The position numbers were made by a program, and so were the translations under genes. The notes below the pieces were generated by a model. That model was not told the DNA's origin. It did no database searches and saw nothing but the letters and a program-made list of their open reading frames with translations. Of a stretch of DNA of 64,000 bases, positions 11,508 to 19,411 are shown piece by piece (the stretch's first letter is position 1; each line of letters opens with the position of its first letter). Origin of the DNA: Paulinella micropora (lineage: Eukaryota; Cercozoa; Imbricatea; Euglyphida; Paulinellidae); NCBI GenBank assembly GCA_019918135.1, contig WBZZ01006551.1:472501-536500 (forward strand). Reading direction: 5' to 3'.

Positions 11508-12297
11508 GATACACCTTGAGAAGAATTGAAACTTCAAAATTGACAGGACATTCAAGCACATTGCCACTCGCATTTCTAATAACAATATCAATAGACCTTA
11601 AACTTTTTGTTGTATTAAATGGTACATAATCGGCAACATCGTTTGACGATTCAAAGTAGCACTGGACTCCGTAGGGCTTATCTAAATTACATTTACCAAC
11701 GACAGAGAAATTACCATTTGCTTCAACTAAACCAGACTGATTCAACGCACGGCTATGGACATAAACGACCGTTTCACCGATTAGATTGACTATAGACTGC
11801 ATGGTGCTACTCGCCGCCGCCGAGATATCGGCAGTTAGTCCTATCTTGTCGCTAATCGTGCTGTTATCGTAATCAAAAGCATACGTATCACCAGTGAAAG
11901 CGAAATTCAATTTATTAACGGAGTTCAAAGTTATAACTACGGAGTTAGGGGTAATTGCTGAATTAATCGCAGTTTGAAGGGCGGTAATAAATGTATCAAT
12001 GGTGTATTGATTTTCTGTTACGATTGCCGTTTTTGTAGCCGATCCAGTTGTTTTAATCAATGTGAGAGTGTTGGCATAACTCGGTATGTTTGGGAAAACG
12101 TTTGGGATAGAGATACTCTTTACGACATAAGCACTGATTATATCAATATTACGACCAGTTGCTGGTAAATCAACGACGAAACGGCCATTGTGAGTAGAAG
12201 CGGATTTTGATTCTGTTTTATCGCTTGAGGAGACGCGAAGGAGGAAATTTTTTTTTGTTCGCTTTTCATCTTCAAGATTGCTTATCGTAAATGACAT
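11500..12297 (-). CDS. Penton / minor capsid-like protein of PLV
   Basis: 265 residues from ATG 12297. Starts MSFTISNLEDEKRTKKNF, then Ser/Thr-rich beta strands (GRFVVDLPATGRNIDI, SAYVVKSISIPNVFPNIP) and a C-terminal domain ending in LKVYHA. The phrase SIPNVFPNI and the position 42 bp downstream of the capsid gene are typical of the single-jelly-roll penton protein of PLVs and virophages, which closes the five-fold vertices. The frame looks whole. Confidence 0.7.
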   Translation of the reverse strand: MSFTISNLEDEKRTKKNFLLRVSSSDKTESKSASTHNGRFVVDLPATGRNIDIISAYVVKSISIPNVFPNIPSYANTLTLIKTTGSATKTAIVTENQYTIDTFITALQTAINSAITPNSVVITLNSVNKLNFAFTGDTYAFDYDNSTISDKIGLTADISAAASSTMQSIVNLIGETVVYVHSRALNQSGLVEANGNFSVVGKCNLDKPYGVQCYFESSNDVADYVPFNTTKSLRSIDIVIRNASGNVLECPVNFEVSILLKVYHA

Positions 12298-12339
12298 TGC
12301 TATATTATAAATTATATATTATTCTAATTTTTAATTTTT

Positions 12340-13761
12340 TTATTGTTTGACCACGGCACGAGATGGATAGATAGACGCCACTTTGACGTATTTCAACCAA
12401 GCGGTGATGGCGCGATCTGCGTTATAATCGGCCGCATAACGAAGAGTGACTTCCGCAGTTCGTGAGTTATTAACCGCAATTCCAGATGCTCCAATGTGTG
12501 GCGACTGATTGAGCGTCTGGATGATGGTAGCAAATCCTGAGTTAGATGTAAGTCCTGTTTTATCCCCAGTAGAATAATACTTTCGAAAGTTTTCAAGAGA
12601 AACAGATGAAGACATGTAAGCATCGCGAATACCCATAGTCGCTTGGAGATTGTTAATATACAATTCGGCACATCCTCGTTGAACTGCCGCCAGAGTATCG
12701 GTGCTTCCTCCGAGTTCCATCTTTTGTTGCGGAGCATACCAATCACCAATACGACACTGATACTGCTTATAAGGCATTTGAGCAGTTCCAAGGTTATCAA
12801 TATTAGCATTGTCAGCGAGCACGTTTTGCGTGACGATATACAAGCACTGAGCACGAGCAACGGCCTTATTCACTTGAAGATTAAAATCATCGGAAGTGCC
12901 TGGATTCGCCTTTTGGTTGTAATATGTTTCATAAGTGTATGGAAGCCCATCCTTGCTTCCCATCTGCTCCATAACATTTCTCTCGACACCAGGAGCAAGA
13001 GAGAATGTCTCCAACATAACCACTGGATTTGAAATGGTGAAAGTCAAAGCGGAACCATTAAAACCAGCAGAAATAGAAGAAGTTTTCCCATCACCACTTC
13101 CAATAATGGTAAGTGCCTCCTGAGGTGGAGCAAATGTCAAGCGAAGCCTCATACCACTAACCAAAGAGGGAGGAATGAGAGTTTCTTCATTAAACACTCC
13201 CGAAAAGTAATGAAGAGGAATACAAACTTTCAAGTATTGACCAGTCGCAAGGGCCGTGGGAGTATTAACCGCAAAATCAGTAACTGAAGGGTCGGTAATA
13301 TTCGTATTAACTTCAACATTTTCTCGTTGTCCAGACATCTGTGCCTGTCGGCGATAATCAAAAGGATAATGCCAAGGGAGAATATTTCGCACCAGTTTAT
13401 TCAAATCTTCAATTCGTTCAAGTTCGCTACCATCCTTGCTTTCCAACAAAAATCGTTCAAAAATAGCGGTTGCTGGCGTGTTTTGAAAGCCAATCGCGCA
13501 ATCGTTTGTCCCAGTGGTAACCAACCCGTCGGCCTTGACATCAAACGACAAATAACAATTCTTTCCATAAACAAAATCAGTGCTTGCCTGCAATGTGAAA
13601 ATCATTTCAGTCCCCGATGCACTGGTATAAGTCTGCTGGTCAGCGAAGTTCTTCTTAAAGATACTTCCCTGTTCAGAGAGCGCCAGACTTGCTGGCAACT
13701 CATATCTGAGGTTGTTGAGGGTCATCAACTCCTCAGTAACTTCAATCTCCTTTCTTTCCAT
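12340..13761 (-). CDS. Major capsid protein, double-jelly-roll type (PLV)
   Basis: 473 residues from ATG 13761, a normal length for PLV capsids. Visible traits: an N-terminal helix, FVYGKNCYLSFDVKADG, LVRNILPWHYPFDYRRQA, YFSGVFNEETLIPPSLVSGMR, RLRLTFAPP and a basic C-terminal strand. IPPSLVSGMRLRLTF and the WHYPFDYR region recall capsid proteins of Phaeocystis/Tetraselmis-type PLVs. It would form the pseudo-hexameric trimers of the shell. The gene looks whole and is followed by the penton-like gene. Confidence 0.85.
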   Translation of the reverse strand: MERKEIEVTEELMTLNNLRYELPASLALSEQGSIFKKNFADQQTYTSASGTEMIFTLQASTDFVYGKNCYLSFDVKADGLVTTGTNDCAIGFQNTPATAIFERFLLESKDGSELERIEDLNKLVRNILPWHYPFDYRRQAQMSGQRENVEVNTNITDPSVTDFAVNTPTALATGQYLKVCIPLHYFSGVFNEETLIPPSLVSGMRLRLTFAPPQEALTIIGSGDGKTSSISAGFNGSALTFTISNPVVMLETFSLAPGVERNVMEQMGSKDGLPYTYETYYNQKANPGTSDDFNLQVNKAVARAQCLYIVTQNVLADNANIDNLGTAQMPYKQYQCRIGDWYAPQQKMELGGSTDTLAAVQRGCAELYINNLQATMGIRDAYMSSSVSLENFRKYYSTGDKTGLTSNSGFATIIQTLNQSPHIGASGIAVNNSRTAEVTLRYAADYNADRAITAWLKYVKVASIYPSRAVVKQ

Positions 13762-13844
13762 TTTTTTTTGTGTGGTTGTGGGATTGTAAAATTCGCAATG
13801 CTACTATACTTAAAAAAATAATAATAGAAATTAAAAATAATTAT

Positions 13845-14243
13845 TTATTCACCTGAAACGGATTGTTTAATAAAATCAACTGATTTTTGTATATTGTCAA
13901 GTCTCACATCTTGTGGTGAAGTCAATTGAAACTCTCTTGCCTCAGCATTCTCAACTGCTTTCATTAAATAAGCCAAACTGCTAACAGCAGTGTCCAAATC
14001 AACAACATCCGCATTTTCTTTTTTATCAGAAATGTCTGTTAATGTGTTTTGAATAGTGCTCTTCTCATACGGGACAAGATCACCAAATTCAGTTAATGGT
14101 TGATTAACTAATGGGGCACCATGACTACTCCACAATTCAAACTGGTTTAGTTGAAACCCATCACTTTTTGGTCGGTTTGCTTCATTTATCTTCTTAATAA
14201 AGTCAATTGGCAAACGTTTTGAAGCACTTGAGTTTTTAATCAT
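13845..14243 (-). CDS. PLV protein of unknown function, 132 aa
   Basis: Starts MIKNSSASKRLP and is mostly hydrophilic, with a predicted helical second half (VSSLAYLMKAVENAEAREF). It lies 83 bp upstream of the capsid gene on the same strand, so it is probably part of the late gene cluster. Not recognised. Confidence 0.5.
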   Translation of the reverse strand: MIKNSSASKRLPIDFIKKINEANRPKSDGFQLNQFELWSSHGAPLVNQPLTEFGDLVPYEKSTIQNTLTDISDKKENADVVDLDTAVSSLAYLMKAVENAEAREFQLTSPQDVRLDNIQKSVDFIKQSVSGE

Positions 14244-14288
14244 TATATAAATGCGAATATATAAATATCCGCATAATATATTATTTTA

Positions 14289-14862
14289 TCAATTACCATT
14301 AATTATTTTTTTCATAATTTGTAAATTCTTGTGAGTAATTCTTTCCTCTTTCATTTTTTTAAAATCCGCTATGGCTTGATTTACATCAACGTCATTAGTT
14401 TGCGCAACCTTTTCAGTTGGCGGAGTTTCTTTAGAAGCATCTTCCATTGCTTCTATCTTACTTGCGGGTGTCGTGGTAGTTTGTTTCGGCACAGCAACAG
14501 GAGTGGGATTGACAGATTTGGGTAAAGATTGTTCAATCGAGTGCTGGAGACATCTCAATAGGTTTGGCATTTGGTTTAGGCAATGAAGTTTTTGCCGATT
14601 CTATGTCTGGTATTTTTCTTTTTAATGATTCATCTGGCATTTGGTCTAGTTGCTGTTCATTGTTCTTACTTCCTTTGCTTACTTTTGGTTTTAATTGACA
14701 CTTAATCTTGCCACTCTTAATATCCTCTTCTATCTTCTTTACTGCTAAGTATTCGGGCGATCCCTTACGAATCGTTACGAATTTTCCTTGCGCATTTTGT
14801 TTATACCAAATAGCAATTGCTTGTTGATAGCAAGTCTTGTATAATTTAGTTGATTCCGTCAT
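14289..14862 (-). CDS. PLV small gene region, lysine-rich (broken)
   Basis: The N-terminal part starts MTESTKLYKTCYQQA with ATG at 14862 and contains KQNAQGKFVTIRKGSPEYLAVKKIEEDI, a compact domain seen in some PLV/giant-virus small proteins. A Pro/Lys/Thr-rich tail follows. Coding lies in two overlapping frames, so the copy seems broken. The start sits about 45 bp from the GC shift that marks the border with the next element. Confidence 0.45.
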
Positions 14863-14870
14863 GTCATATA

Positions 14871-16055
14871 TTATGGTGGGCTTTCTATCCTGATCAACCT
14901 GCCGTAATTGACTCCCCGCCGGAGGCGCAGGTCCTCGCGCCTGCATGAAAAGACCATCTCGCCCGGACGGGGCCTGGGGCAGCTGCTGTGGTGCGCTCCC
15001 GTTTGTTTGCAAAAGCTCACACAACAGTTTCTGTCGAGCGGGGGCTGCTCAAAAAACGAGAGCCACTCTACCAGCTTGCCATCGTGAGTAGTGGCCGTTA
15101 CTTCCAGCCGCACGGCCGAACCCTTGGCGTTGTCTCTGCCGTCGTCGCTGACCTCGTAGCTACACAGCGTCTCAAGCAGTTTGTCCTCTTCCGAAGGCTT
15201 AAAGGCCACGGTGCAGTGCGTTTGCGCGCCCCCGTGCCGGAACACCAACTCTGCGCCGGCAGGCAGACACTGCATTAGAACCCCCAGCAGGGCCGGGGTC
15301 CACCCGGTGGCGGGGTGCGCGCTTTGCAGCCACGCCATCTGCGCCGAGATGCTCTCCCAGACGAGCTCTGCGCCAGCGGGCAGCTCTGGCACCTGGACCC
15401 TGGGAGCCACCGCACATAAGTCGCTAATCGTGCGGGCCCTCCCCAGGATCTGGCCCCAGCTCAGGCAATAGAAATGTTTCTTGCCGCGGCCGACCACTAA
15501 GTACACAGAACGGTCGCCCAGCAGCACCTGCGCCCCTACCCCGTAGAAGTTCTTGTCGCTTTCGCACGCAGCCACCTTGAGTACCCACCAACCCCGTATT
15601 TCCTGGTAGTCGGCCGCGCCCTGTGCGTGGCCGTTGATTTTCAGCTCGCGCGGCGGGTGAAGGAACGGGCTCGCGATTGTCTCGCCAAGCCCTGTCATGG
15701 GAGTGTTGTCCTTGAGGATAAAAAGAACCCCTCCTGTCGGGAGCGACAGCACCTTGTACAGCGCAAGCCTCTTTTGGTGGTCGTCCGCGCGCACAAACAG
15801 AGGCGCTAACAAGATAGCTTTCCTAGCCGCGATCGAGTTCATCACGGGCTCGGCGTCCCCTTCGCACACAACGGCCAGAAACGTAGGCAGCCAGGCTTGC
15901 TCCAGCGGCTTATCGCGCAGCACGTTGGTGCTGGGGATGCGGCAGCCGTACTTGGGGCTCTGCCCGGGAGATTGCGGGGTGTATCTCGCATTCATGGATT
16001 CCTGCCATTTTAGTGTTACTCTGATCGGTGGGGCTGGCGGGGGGGCGCGCTGCAT
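14871..16055 (-). CDS. Unknown protein, about 394 aa, at the element border
   Basis: Open from ATG 16055 (an alternative ATG at 15995 gives MNARYTPQSPG). Globular composition with hydrophobic strands (GGVLFILKDN, IRGWWVLKVAA, SVYLVVGRGKKHFYCLSWGQ); no family recognised. The last roughly 15 codons run into the AT-rich PLV side, so the natural C-terminus may have been replaced at the border. This is consistent with the PLV lying against, or inserted into, the edge of the GC-rich element. Confidence 0.5.
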   Translation of the reverse strand: MQRAPPPAPPIRVTLKWQESMNARYTPQSPGQSPKYGCRIPSTNVLRDKPLEQAWLPTFLAVVCEGDAEPVMNSIAARKAILLAPLFVRADDHQKRLALYKVLSLPTGGVLFILKDNTPMTGLGETIASPFLHPPRELKINGHAQGAADYQEIRGWWVLKVAACESDKNFYGVGAQVLLGDRSVYLVVGRGKKHFYCLSWGQILGRARTISDLCAVAPRVQVPELPAGAELVWESISAQMAWLQSAHPATGWTPALLGVLMQCLPAGAELVFRHGGAQTHCTVAFKPSEEDKLLETLCSYEVSDDGRDNAKGSAVRLEVTATTHDGKLVEWLSFFEQPPLDRNCCVSFCKQTGAHHSSCPRPRPGEMVFSCRREDLRLRRGVNYGRLIRIESPP

Positions 16056-16523
16056 TCTGTTTTTTTTCTTGTTTGCCTTTTTTCTCGTTTGCTTTTTTTT
16101 TCGTTTGACGCCAGCAGCGCTAGGTTTGTTAGCTAACTGTTTTGTTTTTTCTTTTTTTTGCTCTCCTCCCGAGAGCCAACAATGCTACGCACAACAAAAA
16201 AAAGTATCTGAGGAGAGGGCCGGAGAAGGGCCGGCAAACATAAGGGAGAGGGGGGAATGGGAGAGGAGGGGAGGGAGGAATGGCCCGGGGGGAGCGCATG
16301 GTGATAGGACAGGGGAGACCAACAGCGGCGGCCACACCCTCGCGCTCCGGATCTTTTCTGTCTAGAGCCCTTTTCGTGCGAAATGTTTTCTTTTTTTGTC
16401 CGGTGAATTCTTAGGGACTTGCACACACACCCCGGCGCTTCCTCTCTCTCTCTCTCCTGTCCCTTCCTTGTTGTTCCCGTTTTTTTGTGGTTCCTCTTTT
16501 TTAATTATTCTTAAGAAAACTGA

Positions 16524-16560
<37 letters not shown>

Positions 16561-16656
16561 CAGGACAGGCTCGCAAAAAAAAGGGTTAGGGCGGGGGGGA
16601 GGGGTGCCCTACTTTGTGTTTTGTGGTTGTTGGTTTTTTTATCCCTTTGGTAAAAT
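16056..16656. other. Intergenic low-complexity stretch
   Basis: T-rich tract 16058-16160, GA-rich and G-rich segments (16200-16330), and a (GA)n tract at 16524-16560. Frames here are repeat translations. No gene seen; probably upstream DNA of the gene to the left and downstream DNA of the gene to the right. Confidence 0.6.
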
Positions 16657-18309
16657 CTACACGGCGTCCGCTCGCACGCCCTCGTTTGCTGGCTCCGGGC
16701 TTTCGGGCGCCGCCAGCGGCGCCGGCGCGGCTGCCGGCGGCGCCTCTACCGGCGGCGGCGGGGGCGCCAGTGCCGAGATCTCCTCCAGCAGCCCTTGCAC
16801 CGCCTTGCTCCCGCCCACGATCGCCGCCGCGCTCTTTTCTTGCGCCCGCGCGAAGTTCTGGTTCTGCGCGGCGGTGGCGCGGTAGAAGGCCGCCGACTCG
16901 GAAAAGAAGTGCTGGACTACGCTCAGTGCCTCGCCGAACGCCTTGAGCTTCTTTTCCAGGCCGGCCGGCAACGACTCGGCGCGCGCCGATGACGACGACG
17001 ACGAGGTTTCCGCCGCTCTTTCGGATTCCTGGCAGCTCTCCACGTAGCGCGGCGGGAGCCAATTAGCGTCGGTGGCCCGCTTGCGTACCACCTCCAGCAG
17101 ACCCGACGGTAGAATGAAGCCCTTGGCCTGGCCCCTTTCGTCATAGGTTCTGTTGCCGCAGTGCTCGATGGCGGCCAGATGTTGCACCAGGTCGGCCGCC
17201 AGCCCGAGGCTCACGAACGTGGCCAGCCCCGTCTGCAGGGCGACGTGGGGCAGGCCGTCCACGGTGCCCTTGCCCGCGGGCGCGCGCAGCGTCATCATGA
17301 CGTACAGTGCCTCACTGGACGCGGTAATCAGCGGCTGGGGCGCCGAGCGATCAAACGGAATAGCGGGCAGGACGATCAGCTGGCCGATATCGCCCACGGT
17401 CAGCTCGCTGAACACGTCGCGGCCCAGGCTGTGCAGGTTGCGCGCCACGGGGTCGAACTTCTTGTGGTGCCCCGCCAATTCATGGGGCGGGCGCCAGTGC
17501 AGGCCGCGAAACGCCTTGGACGTGCCTACGCGCACTTGCTGCACGGCCTTGTCCTTGCCGAACACGCCGAGCGCCGCCAGGCTCTTGCTGTTTAGGGGCT
17601 TGCTCATGCGCAGCCGCGCGCTCCAGCCCCAGTTGCCGCGGCTCCGTGTACCGGCGGCCCCGGAGTTGTCGTTGTTGCCGGGCAGCCCCGGCTCGGTCAT
17701 GTAGAATTTCTGCTTGGCCTGCAGCTGCTGGGGCAGCGCGCGCGAGTCGTGCCGTACCGACCAGACCGCCTTCAGCAGGGCGCTGTGCTCCGCGAACTTA
17801 CCCGCGAGAGTACCGGGCATCCTGATGAGCAATTCTATGTTACTGTTTTCCCAGGGGTTGATCTGTTGCCCGGCCTGCAGCTGCGTAACGGCCGACAGGT
17901 CGGGGGCGCGTTTCTCTTCCGCCTCGTCCTCGGAACCCGACGTAGACGCGGAGCTGTCCCCCCTGGCGGGCTTCGCCTTCTTCTTGGGCTTGGCGCCTTC
18001 TTCGGTCTTTCTTTTCTTGGCGGTTCGGTCTTCTTCCCCTTTCTCCGGCTTCTTCTTGCTCTTCTTGCTCTTCTTGCTCTTCTTCGACTTCTTGGACTTC
18101 TTGGCCTGGCCATCCGCGCTGGGTTCGCGGCGCCCACGTTTCTTGGACACTGTTTCGTCCTCACTCTTCTCCTCCTCTTCTTCGTCGTCGTCCGCGATAA
18201 ACGACCCGTCGTCGCTCTCTTGTGATTCCTCCTCGCTGTCCAGGGACTCCTCCGAGTCGCTGCTCTCATCGTTCCCGCCGGCCGCTTCCGAGTCCAAGTA
18301 CTTGCTCAT
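16657..18309 (-). CDS. Large acidic/lysine-rich protein, unknown, possibly nuclear
   Basis: 550 residues from ATG 18309 (MSKYLDSEAAGG). Residues 1-65 are Ser/Asp/Glu-rich (possible casein-kinase sites). Residues about 70-125 carry KKSK repeats and KKRK words that look like nuclear localisation signals. Residues about 150-430 form a globular domain (NPWENSNIELLIRMPG, LHWRPPHELAGHHKK, VGDIGQLIVLPAIPFD). The tail is helical, then Pro/Ala-rich. I considered a capsid but saw no jelly-roll motif. A chromatin or DNA-binding role is possible. Confidence 0.6.
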   Translation of the reverse strand: MSKYLDSEAAGGNDESSDSEESLDSEEESQESDDGSFIADDDEEEEEKSEDETVSKKRGRREPSADGQAKKSKKSKKSKKSKKSKKKPEKGEEDRTAKKRKTEEGAKPKKKAKPARGDSSASTSGSEDEAEEKRAPDLSAVTQLQAGQQINPWENSNIELLIRMPGTLAGKFAEHSALLKAVWSVRHDSRALPQQLQAKQKFYMTEPGLPGNNDNSGAAGTRSRGNWGWSARLRMSKPLNSKSLAALGVFGKDKAVQQVRVGTSKAFRGLHWRPPHELAGHHKKFDPVARNLHSLGRDVFSELTVGDIGQLIVLPAIPFDRSAPQPLITASSEALYVMMTLRAPAGKGTVDGLPHVALQTGLATFVSLGLAADLVQHLAAIEHCGNRTYDERGQAKGFILPSGLLEVVRKRATDANWLPPRYVESCQESERAAETSSSSSSARAESLPAGLEKKLKAFGEALSVVQHFFSESAAFYRATAAQNQNFARAQEKSAAAIVGGSKAVQGLLEEISALAPPPPPVEAPPAAAPAPLAAPESPEPANEGVRADAV

Positions 18310-18927
18310 GGCTTTTGTGTACCGTCTACGAGATGCAAAAATAGGCACACAGCAAGAACTGCTCTCAGACGGCAGGACGAGCAAAACGGCGCCAGAGAGG
18401 GGGGGGGGAGAGGAGGGGGGGCAAATGTGTGGGGGGGGGGGATGTGTGGGGGAAAGAAATGAGGGCGAGAGGGGGGGGGGAGAGAGAGGCGGGGCACGCA
18501 CTGCAAAGTGTCGATTCTGGAGACCGTGCGTGTCTCTCTTTGTTTCGCCCTTGCGCCTTCTCAGTCTGGGTAGGTGGGGGGGGGGGGGGGCCGCTGGGTG
18601 GACGTTAACAGGGGGGGGGGGCCGGCTTGCGCTGTGCTACTTTCGTACGTGCAGGCCCCCCCCCCCCTCCTTTCTCTCTCTCTCTGCTCTTCTCGTGCAG
18701 AGGGTGGGGGCCGCCGGAAGCGAGGGGGCGGGGGCAAGGGGAGGGGCGGGACAGGGAAGAAGGAATATGTCGGGGCAAAGGTTTTAGGGATGGGGAGAGG
18801 CTCAGAAAAAACAAAACTGCTCGACGGGCGGGGGATTTCTTTATCTTTCACCTGACCCCATCATAGAGGGGGAGGAGGGGACAGGGCACTGCCCCCCCCC
18901 CCTTTTGGTGTCGTGGGAAGGTAGGAA

Positions 18928-18959
<32 letters not shown>

Positions 18960-19049
18960 AGAAAGGGGCAAGGGACTAGGGGAGAGGGACAGGGCGCGCA
19001 AGAGAAAGCCCAAACCGCAAAAAAGACCGCCGCTTCGGGCAGAGATCGA
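18310..19049. repeat. Intergenic region with very long G tracts
   Basis: Contains many G runs: about 18400-18490 (several of 7-10), 18578-18590, 18611-18620, and an uninterrupted run of about 30 near 18929-18958, plus C runs at 18658-18667 and 18892-18902. No gene seen. Such tracts can form G-quadruplexes and are also error-prone in sequencing. Confidence 0.8.
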
Positions 19050-19349
19050 GTGTGCGTTTTGCAAGGGGCAGGGTGCCCCCGCCTGCTCGTGAGCGTGTCC
19101 GCGCTGGTCTCTCCGGCTTCGGATGCCGTGGGTAAGAATCGTGTTCATGAAAGAAAAAAAACTAATTTAATGAAAACCAAACAAAATCTTTTTTCTAGTC
19201 TCCTGCACTTTTTTGACGACAATCGCCTATTGTCAGTGCAGCCAGCGCACTGCCACTGTCTGACGCACGGAAATCTAGCGTGCGCCTGCAACGCACATAC
19301 AGAAGGCATGGTGGGTTTGCAAAATGCTGTTGATGCGAAAAAGCAGTAA
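19050..19349 (+). CDS. Possible small Cys/His-rich protein with one intron
   Basis: Two short coding-like pieces flank an apparent intron beginning GTAAGAATC at about 19132 and ending in TTTTTCTAG at about 19197. The second piece has a Cys/His cluster (HCHCLTHGNLACACNAH) that could bind zinc and ends in KKQ. No ATG is obvious for the first piece. It converges on the helicase gene. Weak call, kept because of the intron-like signals and metal-ligand pattern. Confidence 0.25.
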   Translation: MCVLQGAGCPRLLVSVSALVSPASDAVGKNRVHERKKTNLMKTKQNLFSSLLHFFDDNRLLSVQPAHCHCLTHGNLACACNAHTEGMVGLQNAVDAKKQ

Positions 19350-19411
19350 CAGGCCTTTGGATAAAAATGAGAATGAACAAAATCCAAAAACTTACCTCTT
19401 GAACATCCTGG

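Larger units (their letters stand above)
6242..14907. mobile_element. Polinton-like virus / virophage-type fossil
   Basis: An AT-rich block between the host gene and the GC-rich element. Parts: recombinase/resolvase-like gene, GIY-YIG nuclease, two fibre-like genes, penton-like and major capsid genes, and small unknown genes. Capsid and penton genes are adjacent and co-oriented, as usual in PLVs. I saw no packaging ATPase, protease or replication polymerase, so the copy looks incomplete. About three genes are broken and the capsid genes look whole, which suggests a fairly young insertion. The right border is the sharp GC shift near 14.9 kb; the left border is uncertain (6.2-7.6 kb). Confidence 0.8.

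Noticed and set aside
16657-18309. 550-aa acidic/basic protein as the missing capsid
   Set aside because: Size would fit, but I see no jelly-roll or capsid motif and the N-terminus looks nuclear.
17714-18787. Plus-strand 357-residue frame opposite the acidic protein
   Set aside because: Ser/Leu/Phe-rich complement of KKSK and DDEE codons; a shadow.
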